5,240 nt of DNA from JAVXNW01 sp036645575 (GTDB lineage Bacteria > Bacillota > Clostridia > Christensenellales > Aristaeellaceae): assembly GCA_036645575.1 (NCBI GenBank), contig JAVXNW010000139.1, forward strand, positions 1-5,240, in the 5' to 3' direction. Numbering within the stretch: position 1 is the stretch's first letter; every line of letters begins with the position of its first letter. The position numbers and the translations under genes were made by a program. Shown here piece by piece: positions 1-5,022 of the stretch. The notes below the pieces were generated by a model that had not been told where the DNA came from, did no database searches, and saw only the letters and a program-made list of their open reading frames with translations.

Positions 1-48
1 AAAGGGGGCGAGTAGCCCACCTTTCGCGTTCAATCACCGCGTGAGCGC

Positions 49-72
49 AGCCCGGCACCGCAGTGCCGGGCT
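49..72 (-). other. Hairpin 1: 10-bp stem, UNCG-type tetraloop
   Basis: AGCCCGGCAC (49-58) and GTGCCGGGCT (63-72) are exact reverse complements around a 4-base loop. Read in the arcC-sense RNA the loop is UGCG closed by C-G, i.e. C(UNCG)G, a known very stable tetraloop. No run of T follows on either strand, so it is not a textbook intrinsic terminator. Confidence 0.8.
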
Positions 73-110
73 GGCGAGTAGCCCACCTTTCGCGTTCAAT
101 AACCCGCGTG

Positions 111-144
111 AGCTGCGCGCGACGCCGCAGCGTCGCGCGCAGCT
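111..144 (-). other. Hairpin 2: 15-bp perfect stem, UNCG-type tetraloop
   Basis: AGCTGCGCGCGACGC (111-125) pairs exactly with 130-144 around the loop at 126-129. In the arcC-sense RNA the loop is again UGCG closed by C-G. A 15-bp stem of almost pure G/C is extremely stable and would stall 3' exonucleases. Its AGCT end (141-144) is shared with the next hairpin, so hairpins 2 and 3 cannot both form their full stems in one molecule. No T tract follows. Confidence 0.85.
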
Positions 145-164
145 CGGCACCGCAGTGCCGGGCT
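141..164 (-). other. Hairpin 3: 10-bp stem overlapping the arcC stop codon
   Basis: 141-150 and 155-164 pair over 10 positions with a single G-U wobble (144 with 161). The sequence is the same as hairpin 1 except for that one base. The arcC-sense RNA loop is UGCG closed by C-G. The 5' arm starts inside the arcC TAG stop codon (163-165), so the terminating ribosome must melt it. It may be the transcript-end or mRNA-stability element of the operon. Confidence 0.75.
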
Positions 165-1095
165 ATGCCGTGATCACGGTGCCGGTCGTTCCCGCAATGC
201 CCTCGCGGGCTTTCTCCAAAAGCGTGATCAGCGCCGATCGGCCGGGCTTGCTCTCGGCAAACTCAATCGCCGCGCGCACCTTTGGCAGCATCGAACCGGG
301 CGCAAACTGCCCTTCTTCACAGTACTTCTTCGCCTCGTCCGTCGTCATTCGGTCAAGCCACTGCTGATCCGCCTTTCCAAAATTCACCGCTACTTTCTCA
401 ACCGCCGTCAAAATGATCAACAGCTCCGCGTCCAGCATCTCCGCCATCCTGCACGACGCGAAATCCTTGTCGATCACCGCGCCTACGCCCTTTAAATGGT
501 GACCCTGCGCAATGACCGGTATGCCGCCGCCGCCGGCCGCAATCACAATCTGACCTGCCGCCAGCAGGTCCTTGATCGTATCAATCTCTACAATCTCAAC
601 AGGCCTAGGCGACGCAACCACGCGCCGATACCCGCGCCCCGCGTCCTCTACCACCGTGTAGCCCTTCTCCCGCACCAGCTTGTCGGCCTCTTCCTTCGTC
701 ATGAAGTGGCCGATTGGCTTCGTCGGGTGCGCAAACGCTTGATCCTCGGGATCGACCCGCACCTGCGTCAGCACCGTCGAGACCGGCTTATGGATGCCGC
801 GGTCCAGCAATTCTTCCCTTAGCGCGTTCTGCAAGTCGTACCCGATGTACCCCTGACTCATCGCTACGCACACCGACAACGGCGCCAGCGGCTGATCGTG
901 CGCGCGGCTGAACTCCGCCATCGCGTTTTGTATCATGCCTACCTGCGGCCCGTTCCCGTGCGACAGGATCACCTGATGCCCCTCCGCCACCAATTCCGCA
1001 ATCACCTTCGCCGTGCGCTTTACCGCAATCATCTGCTCCGGAAGGTTGCTGCCCAGCGCGTTGCCGCCCAGCGCGATCACAATCTTCTTGCCCAT
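163..1095 (-). CDS. arcC: Carbamate kinase (ArcC/YqeA type)
   Basis: This 310-residue cytoplasmic enzyme should catalyse the reversible transfer of phosphate from carbamoyl phosphate to ADP, giving ATP plus carbamate, which falls apart to CO2 and ammonia. Seen in the sequence, and typical of the amino-acid kinase fold: the N-terminal nucleotide/phosphate loop IALGGNALG (residues 7-15), HGNGPQVG (46-53), AAGGGGIPV (186-194), VIDKDFAS (207-214, with Lys210 in the usual catalytic position), and the C-terminal MLPKVRAAIEF (269-279) whose Lys272 matches the conserved active-site lysine. The length is that of full carbamate kinases (about 310). I chose the ATG at 1095 because the family begins right at MGKKIVIALGG and a GGTGA site lies 5 bases upstream; in-frame ATG at 1119 or TTG at 1125 would add only 8 or 10 unconserved residues. 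It is the last gene of the operon; with a transcarbamylase next door it most likely makes ATP from the carbamoyl phosphate that enzyme releases, rather than serving arginine deiminase, no part of which is present here. Confidence 0.95.
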   Translation of the reverse strand: MGKKIVIALGGNALGSNLPEQMIAVKRTAKVIAELVAEGHQVILSHGNGPQVGMIQNAMAEFSRAHDQPLAPLSVCVAMSQGYIGYDLQNALREELLDRGIHKPVSTVLTQVRVDPEDQAFAHPTKPIGHFMTKEEADKLVREKGYTVVEDAGRGYRRVVASPRPVEIVEIDTIKDLLAAGQIVIAAGGGGIPVIAQGHHLKGVGAVIDKDFASCRMAEMLDAELLIILTAVEKVAVNFGKADQQWLDRMTTDEAKKYCEEGQFAPGSMLPKVRAAIEFAESKPGRSALITLLEKAREGIAGTTGTVITA

Positions 1096-1127
1096 GGGAT
1101 TCACCCGCTCTTTCCTCATAATCAATT

Positions 1128-1161
1128 GGGCGCGGACACACCCTAATCTGCGTCCGCGCCC
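1128..1161 (-). other. Intercistronic GC-rich hairpin between ygeW and arcC
   Basis: GGGCGCGGAC (1128-1137) is the exact reverse complement of 1152-1161, giving a 10-bp stem with a 14-base loop, 8 bases after the ygeW stop codon. In the RNA, it is followed by CAATTGATTATG-like sequence rather than a U run, so it is not a strong intrinsic terminator. It could be a processing or stability element that sets arcC levels apart from the upstream three genes. It fills the only long gap (74 bp) in the operon. Confidence 0.7.
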
Positions 1162-1169
1162 TGAACCCC

Positions 1170-2366
1170 TTACGCCCCGAACCGGCGCGGCGTGCCCTTG
1201 TCGTCAAGCGCCTTTAGCGTCGCCGCCGGATCTTTGCACTTGGCCAGAAAGATCATCGCCGCAATGATGTACGGCTTAAACGAGGCCTCGCGGTACAGCG
1301 GCGTCCGGTAGCGGTCAAATACGCTCTCCGCCACTTCGCCTTCCTCGCAGCTCACGCCCGAGATGTCCGCCGGCAGGCAGTGCAGGTACAGCGCCGCGCC
1401 GTCCTTCGTCGTCTGCATCAGCTCTTCCGTGCACGTCCAGTCCTTGTGCGCTGCGTTCTGCCCAAGCAGCTCCTTCTCAAGCGCCTTGATCCCCGCCATG
1501 TCGCCCGCGCCGTACAATTCCGTGCGCTGCTCCATTGCCGCAAACGGCGCCCAGCTCTTCGGATACACGATGTCCGCGTCCTTGAACGCCTCCGCCATCG
1601 AGTTGACCCGCGTGAAGCTGCCGCCCGACGCCTCCGCGTTCTTGCGCGCGACTTCCTCTACCTCCGGCATGACCTCATACCCTTCGGGATGCGCCAGCAC
1701 CACGTCCATGCCGAACCGCGTCATGAGCCCGATCACGCCCTGCGGAACCGACAGCGGCTTTCCGTAGCTGGGCGAATACGCCCACGTCATCGCGACCTTT
1801 TTCCCCTTTAGGTTCTCTATGCCGCCAAAGTGCTCGATCAGGTGCGCCGTGTCCGCCATTACCTGCGTCGGGTGGTCGATGTCGCACTGCAAATTGACCA
1901 GCGTCGGCTTCTGCTCCAGCACCCCGTCCTTGTTGCCCTGCGTGACCGAGTCTACCACCGTGTGCATGTACGTGTTGCCCTTGCCGATGTACATGTCGTC
2001 CCGGATGCCGATCACGTCCGCCATGAACGAGATCATGTTCGCGGTCTCCCGCACCGTCTCCCCATGCGCGACTTGGCTCTTGCCCTCGTCCAAGTCCTGC
2101 ACCTCAAGCCCCAGCAAATTGCACGCCGACGCAAACGAGAACCGCGTGCGCGTCGAGTTGTCGCGGAACAGCGAGATGCCCAGTCCGCTATCAAAGATCT
2201 TCGCCGACACGCCGCGCTCTCTCAGGTCGCGCAGCGCGTCCGCCACCGCAAAGACGGCCTTCAGCTCATCGTCGCTCTTTTCCCACGTCAGGAAAAAATC
2301 GCCGTTGTACATGTTTTTTACGTCAAGCGCCGACAGTTTTGCCAGCAATTCATTCATCTTGCTCAT
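1170..2366 (-). CDS. ygeW: Knotted carbamoyltransferase YgeW
   Basis: This 398-residue protein belongs to the aspartate/ornithine transcarbamylase superfamily, in the YgeW branch. Visible hallmarks: the carbamoyl-phosphate loop DNSTRTRFSFA (69-79), DIDHPTQVMAD (162-172, the HPxQ motif), the domain-two start KGKKVAMTWAYSPS (187-200) leading into the GKPLSVPQG loop (202-210) in the region that forms the knot in this branch, and LHCLPAD (328-334, the HCLP motif). All are intact and the length is normal for YgeW. The reading frame runs open to 2588, but GAGGAG six bases before the ATG at 2366 sets the start, and the extra upstream residues are a shadow of ygeY. As I recall, E. coli YgeW showed no activity on ornithine or aspartate. 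Its position beside a 2,3-diaminopropionate lyase and carbamate kinase suggests that it works in the phosphorolytic direction on a ureido form of diaminopropionate. That substrate is inferred. Confidence 0.93.
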   Translation of the reverse strand: MSKMNELLAKLSALDVKNMYNGDFFLTWEKSDDELKAVFAVADALRDLRERGVSAKIFDSGLGISLFRDNSTRTRFSFASACNLLGLEVQDLDEGKSQVAHGETVRETANMISFMADVIGIRDDMYIGKGNTYMHTVVDSVTQGNKDGVLEQKPTLVNLQCDIDHPTQVMADTAHLIEHFGGIENLKGKKVAMTWAYSPSYGKPLSVPQGVIGLMTRFGMDVVLAHPEGYEVMPEVEEVARKNAEASGGSFTRVNSMAEAFKDADIVYPKSWAPFAAMEQRTELYGAGDMAGIKALEKELLGQNAAHKDWTCTEELMQTTKDGAALYLHCLPADISGVSCEEGEVAESVFDRYRTPLYREASFKPYIIAAMIFLAKCKDPAATLKALDDKGTPRRFGA

Positions 2367-2372
2367 TTTTAT

Positions 2373-2378
2373 CTCCTC
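2373..2378 (-). promoter_or_regulatory. Ribosome binding site of ygeW (GAGGAG)
   Basis: GAGGAG lies 6 bases before the ATG at 2366 within the 25-bp ygeY-ygeW gap. It decides the start: the frame is open for another 74 codons upstream, but those lie inside the ygeY coding region and look like low-complexity Arg/Ala-rich shadow sequence. A second in-frame ATG at 2357 is too far from the site to be preferred. Confidence 0.8.
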
Positions 2379-2391
2379 ATTCCATTTCTCA

Positions 2392-3585
2392 TTACTTGCA
2401 GTACAGCGTCGGCATGGCCGCATACACGGCCGCACACTTGACCAGATCGTCTTTCCAGGTCTTCTCATTGGGCGCGTGCGCCTGCGCTTCCTTGCCCGGG
2501 CCAAACCCGATGCACGGGATGCCGTAGCGACCCATGATCGACACGCCGTTGGTCGAGAAGGTCCACTTGTCCACGCGCGCCTTGCCATACAGTCCCTCGT
2601 ACGCCTCGACCATCGCCTGCGTCGCGGGGTGCGATTCCGGGATCACCCAAGTCGGGAAATAGCAGTCCGTCGGATAGCTGAGCCCGGTCCACGAGGGGCG
2701 ATCGTACTTGTACATGGTGACCTCAGCCCCATATTTTTGGCAGGACGGCAGATTGCGCACTTCTTCAAGCGCCATTTCATACGTCTCGCCATTCGTCAGC
2801 CGCCGGTCCAGCGACACCGCGCAGCTATCCGCCACCGCGCAGCGCGACGGCGACGTGAAGAAGATCTCAGACGTGGTGATCGTGCCCTTGCCCAAGAAGG
2901 CGTCCACGTGCAGCTTGTCGTTGAGCGCGCGCACCTCTTGCAGGATGTCCGCCATCTTATAGATCGCGTTGTCGCCGCGCTCCGGCGCCGAGCCATGGCA
3001 CGAAATGCCCTTGACGTCCACGCGAATCTCCATGCGACCGCGCTGACCACGGTAGATCCCGCCGTCCGTCGGCTCCGTGATCACCACAAATTCCGGCCGC
3101 ACCTTGTCCTCGTTGACGATGTACTGCCAGCACAGCCCGTCGCAGTCTTCCTCCTGCACCGTGCCCGTCACCAGCACCTGGTACCGATCGGTGAGCAGCC
3201 CCAGGTCCTTCATGATCTTCGCGCCGTACACGGCCGAAACGATGCCGCCCATCTGGTCGGACGTGCCGCGTCCGCCAATCTCGCTCTCCGTCTCATACCC
3301 CTCATACGGGTCGAACGTCCAGTTCGCGCGGTTGCCAATGCCCACCGTGTCGATGTGCGCGTCGTAGCCGATCAGCGTCTTGCCCGTGCCCATGTACCCG
3401 AGCACGTTGCCCATGGGGTCGATCGTCACCTTGTCAAAGCCGACCGCGGTCATCTCCTGCGCAATGCGCCGGATGTGCCCTTCTTCGCCGGCGCTCTCGC
3501 CCGGAATCGCCACCAAGTCGCGCAGGAACCTGGTCATAGCCGCGCGATAGCCCTGCGCCGCCTCGTTGATCTTCGTAAAATCCAT
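2392..3585 (-). CDS. ygeY: YgeY-family M20 metallohydrolase (selenium-metabolism-linked)
   Basis: This 397-residue protein is an M20-family (ArgE/DapE/carboxypeptidase-like) zinc-type hydrolase. Expected metal and catalytic residues are all present in order: DAHIDTVG (75-82; His77 and Asp79), GRGTSDQMGG (105-114; Asp110 as bridging ligand), VQEED (143-147; Glu145 general base, Glu146 ligand), EPTDG (171-175; Glu171), SCHGSAPERG (195-204; His197 in the dimerisation/lid part) and the C-terminal QAHAPNE (368-374; His370). The start has AGGAGG nine bases upstream (3595-3600). The name selenium-metabolism-linked comes from its co-occurrence with selenium-dependent molybdenum hydroxylases; the protein itself has no in-frame TGA. 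It probably hydrolyses an amide or ureido bond of a purine-ring breakdown product upstream of YgeW and YgeX. The family is certain and the exact substrate inferred. It is older annotated as a peptidase or deacetylase; the neighbours make that unlikely. Confidence 0.94.
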   Translation of the reverse strand: MDFTKINEAAQGYRAAMTRFLRDLVAIPGESAGEEGHIRRIAQEMTAVGFDKVTIDPMGNVLGYMGTGKTLIGYDAHIDTVGIGNRANWTFDPYEGYETESEIGGRGTSDQMGGIVSAVYGAKIMKDLGLLTDRYQVLVTGTVQEEDCDGLCWQYIVNEDKVRPEFVVITEPTDGGIYRGQRGRMEIRVDVKGISCHGSAPERGDNAIYKMADILQEVRALNDKLHVDAFLGKGTITTSEIFFTSPSRCAVADSCAVSLDRRLTNGETYEMALEEVRNLPSCQKYGAEVTMYKYDRPSWTGLSYPTDCYFPTWVIPESHPATQAMVEAYEGLYGKARVDKWTFSTNGVSIMGRYGIPCIGFGPGKEAQAHAPNEKTWKDDLVKCAAVYAAMPTLYCK

Positions 3586-3616
3586 CCTATTTATCCTCCT
3601 CTATCCGCTCTATTTT

Positions 3617-4819
3617 TTATTCACAGGACGGGTATGCGCCGTCCCAAACGATGCGTTGATAGTTTTCCGGGTCGGTATTTCCCTCAGTCGAGAACAGCAG
3701 CACCTGCGAATCCTCGCCCAGTGCCAGCGCCTTGCGCAGATCCGCGTAGGCGTCGTCCTGCATGATTGCCGCGATTACGCCCGCGCCCACCGCGCCCGAC
3801 TCGCCCGAGATCACGCGCTCGTCGCCGCGCTTGGGCGCGCCCAGCAGGCGCATCCCCTTGGCCGACACCCAGTCCGGGCAGGACAGGAAGGCAAACGCGT
3901 GGTTTTTGAGGATGTCCCACGAGATCGTGTTGGGTTCGCCGCACGCGAGCCCCGCCATGATGGTCTGCAGGTCGCCTTCGACGATTCGGGGAGCGCCGTC
4001 ACACGCGAGCGCGCCCTGATACAGGCAGTCCGCCGCCTCCGCCTCGACCACGATCACCTTGGGCGGATTGTCCGGGAAGCAATTGGCAAAATACCCTTGC
4101 ACCGCGCCCGCCAGCGATCCGACCCCCGCCTGAATGAAGATGTGCGTCGGGCGCTTGCCCAGCTGCTCGGCCGCCTCGGCCGCCATGGTGCCATAGCCCT
4201 GCATGATCCACGCGGGGATCTCCTCATAGCCGTCCCACGCCGTGTCCTGAACCACCACGCCGCGCGGCGTCATTTCCGCTTCCTTGGCCGCCATGCGCAC
4301 GCACTCGTCGTAGTTGACTTCCTCGATCGTGACCGTCGCGCCTTCGCACGCGATGTTGTCGTAGCGGATCTGCACGCTGCCCTTGGGCATGTGCACGACC
4401 GCCTTCTGACCCAGCTTATTGGCCGCCCACGCAACGCCGCGTCCGTGGTTTCCGTCGGTCGCGGTAAAGAAGGTGGCCTGACCAAATTCCTTGAGCAACT
4501 TGTCGCTCGTGAGGTAATGATAATCCACTTGGGAGACGTCCCGACCAAGTTGATCCGCGATATAGCGCGCCATCGCAAACGAGCCGCCCAGCACCTTGAA
4601 GGCGTTTAGCCCAAAGCGATAGCTCTCATCTTTGACAAACAGCCCGCCAAGCCCCATCTCCTTGGCCATATGCGAAAGCTCGCGCAGCGGCGTGACGCCG
4701 TACTGCGGAAAGCTCGCATGAAAGGCGTGCGCCTTTTCGACATTCGCGAGCGACATCACCGGCAAATGCGCATCCTCCGTCTGAGGCATCCGGTTCAAAA
4801 CCCACCGAATCTGTTCCAT
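3617..4819 (-). CDS. dpaL: 2,3-diaminopropionate ammonia-lyase (YgeX/DpaL)
   Basis: This 400-residue PLP enzyme of the tryptophan-synthase-beta/fold-type II group should turn 2,3-diaminopropionate into pyruvate and two ammonia. Seen: FVKDESYRFGLNAFKVLGG (61-79) with the PLP Schiff-base Lys75; TATDGNHGRGVAW (119-131), where Asp122 matches the catalytic Asp120 of E. coli YgeX; QDTAWDGYEEIP (191-202), where Asp192 matches Asp189; the glycine-rich phosphate loop QAGVGSLAG (230-238); and MAGLACGEPN (288-297) and ISGESGAVG (337-345). The length equals the family norm (about 400). The start is bounded: an in-frame TGA lies at 4838-4840, only six codons upstream, with no other ATG, GTG or TTG between, and MEQIRWVLNRMP is the usual beginning in clostridial members. 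The ribosome site is modest, GGGGAG 11 bases upstream, and a short overlapping frame with a better site precedes it. It is the first gene of the four-gene operon. The paired asp residues argue for DpaL rather than threonine dehydratase. Confidence 0.96.
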   Translation of the reverse strand: MEQIRWVLNRMPQTEDAHLPVMSLANVEKAHAFHASFPQYGVTPLRELSHMAKEMGLGGLFVKDESYRFGLNAFKVLGGSFAMARYIADQLGRDVSQVDYHYLTSDKLLKEFGQATFFTATDGNHGRGVAWAANKLGQKAVVHMPKGSVQIRYDNIACEGATVTIEEVNYDECVRMAAKEAEMTPRGVVVQDTAWDGYEEIPAWIMQGYGTMAAEAAEQLGKRPTHIFIQAGVGSLAGAVQGYFANCFPDNPPKVIVVEAEAADCLYQGALACDGAPRIVEGDLQTIMAGLACGEPNTISWDILKNHAFAFLSCPDWVSAKGMRLLGAPKRGDERVISGESGAVGAGVIAAIMQDDAYADLRKALALGEDSQVLLFSTEGNTDPENYQRIVWDGAYPSCE

Positions 4820-4845
4820 CGCAGTCCACGCTCCCCGTCAAACAT
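4795..4845 (-). CDS. Possible 16-codon leader reading frame overlapping the dpaL start
   Basis: An ATG at 4845 follows AAGGAT (4851-4856) with 5 bases between, a better ribosome site than that of dpaL. It encodes MFDGERGLRWNRFGGF and stops at TGA 4795-4797, 22 bases inside dpaL in another frame. It lies in the predicted 5' leader about 20 bases after the predicted transcript start. It could lower or couple dpaL translation. There is no codon-use or homology support at this size, so it may be chance. Confidence 0.35.
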   Translation of the reverse strand: MFDGERGLRWNRFGGF

Positions 4846-4871
4846 ATTTTATCCTTGTTTCGTACAGGTGA

Positions 4872-4900
4872 ATTATAGCATGAAAAGCGCGCGCTGTCAA
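4872..4900 (-). promoter_or_regulatory. Consensus SigA promoter of the dpaL-ygeY-ygeW-arcC operon
   Basis: On the minus strand TTGACA (4900-4895) and TATAAT (4877-4872) are separated by exactly 17 bp, and TGC directly precedes TATAAT, giving an extended -10. Both hexamers are perfect matches. Transcription should begin near 4865, leaving a leader of about 45 bases before dpaL. A promoter this good would be constitutively strong, which suggests control by a repressor, consistent with the palindromes in and next to it. Confidence 0.88.
4886..4895. promoter_or_regulatory. 10-bp palindrome in the operon promoter spacer
   Basis: AGCGCGCGCT is a perfect inverted repeat lying in the 17-bp spacer of the operon promoter and touching the -35 box. 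Its centre is 22 bp, about two helical turns, from the centre of the larger palindrome at 4906-4919, and both contain AGCG...CGCT half-sites. It may be a second operator half of a tandem site. Alternating GC makes short palindromes easily by chance, so confidence is low. Confidence 0.35.
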
Positions 4901-4905
4901 TAAAC

Positions 4906-4919
4906 TTTTAGCGCTAAAA
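4906..4919. promoter_or_regulatory. 14-bp perfect palindrome, likely operator between divergent promoters
   Basis: TTTTAGCGCTAAAA is a perfect dyad centred at 4912.5. It sits 5 bp upstream of the operon -35 box, centred roughly at -48 from the predicted operon start and about -60 from the predicted regulator start. A single dyad between two divergent promoters is a classic site for a regulator that controls both its own gene and the neighbouring operon. The partner protein is not shown by sequence; the YheO-type regulator next door is the first candidate. Confidence 0.6.
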
Positions 4920-4936
4920 AATATTTTTGTTTATTG

Positions 4937-4965
4937 TTGTGCGGGGCGATTTACCGTGGTATAAT
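4937..4965 (+). promoter_or_regulatory. Extended -10 promoter of the regulator gene
   Basis: TATAAT at 4960-4965 is preceded by TGG, giving the extended -10 TGNTATAAT. The best -35 at 17-bp spacing is TTGTGC (4937-4942), which matches the consensus only at TTG, so recognition would lean on the extended -10. Transcription should begin near 4972, about 50 bases before the start codon. Confidence 0.75.
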
Positions 4966-4971
4966 AAAAGG

Positions 4972-5002
4972 AAGAAACGACCCCATAGTAAAGAAACGAC
5001 CC
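4972..5002 (+). repeat. 12-bp direct repeat at the start of the regulator transcript
   Basis: AAGAAACGACCC occurs exactly at 4972-4983 and 4991-5002, a 19-bp period. The first copy begins at about the predicted transcript start and the second ends just before the ribosome site. It could be an autoregulatory binding site or an RNA site. No reading frame explains it. Confidence 0.65.
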
Positions 5003-5005
5003 AAT

Positions 5006-5012
5006 GGAGAGG
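5006..5012 (+). promoter_or_regulatory. Ribosome binding site of the regulator gene (GGAGAGG)
   Basis: GGAGAGG ends 10 bases before the ATG at 5023. An in-frame TGA at 5014-5016 rules out any start further upstream, so 5023 is the first possible start. Two out-of-frame ATGs (5004 and 5013) share a frame that ends at 5028-5030, overlapping the regulator start. Confidence 0.65.
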
Positions 5013-5022
5013 ATGAACCGAC

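Larger units (their letters stand above)
7..164 (-). repeat. Tandem intergenic repeat with built-in hairpins, downstream of arcC
   Basis: A 28-bp sequence occurs twice without mismatch, at 7-34 and 73-100 (66-bp period). Each copy is followed after a few bases by the 10-mer CCGCGTGAGC (37-46 and 104-113) and then by one or two GC-rich hairpins (49-72; 111-144 and 141-164). So the unit is a conserved single-stranded-looking segment plus a variable stem-loop, and about two units are seen. The left edge is near the window end, so more copies may follow. No reading frame with any protein resemblance is present. It is placed at the 3' end of the carbamate kinase gene, where it could act as a REP/BIME-like element that protects or ends the operon message. 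I do not recognise a named family. Confidence 0.8.

Noticed and set aside
7..100. CRISPR array (28-bp repeats with a 38-bp interval)
   Set aside because: The dimensions fit, but there are only two copies, the interval is mostly a self-complementary hairpin rather than a unique spacer, and no cas gene is present.
111..144. Intrinsic terminator at the strong hairpin
   Set aside because: The stem is excellent but neither strand has a run of T after it, so Rho-independent termination is not supported; kept as a structural element.
41..367. 108-codon plus-strand frame starting in the repeats
   Set aside because: It runs through the hairpin repeats and antisense to the end of arcC, with no protein-like features.
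2367..2588. N-terminal extension of ygeW to 2588
   Set aside because: The added residues overlap the end of ygeY, are Arg-rich and non-conserved, and a clear GAGGAG site sits 6 bases before the ATG at 2366.
2392..3585. Selenocysteine in YgeY, suggested by the family name
   Set aside because: The frame has no internal TGA; the name reflects genomic association only.
1819..3765. 648-codon open frame on the plus strand, antisense to ygeW and ygeY
   Set aside because: It lies fully opposite two well-conserved genes, is rich in Arg/His/Leu/Val as expected from the reverse complement of GC-rich codons, and shows no family motif. It is a shadow of the real genes.
3566..4609. 347-codon open frame on the plus strand, antisense to dpaL
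   Set aside because: Same nature: Arg/His/Ala-rich shadow sequence opposite an intact PLP enzyme.
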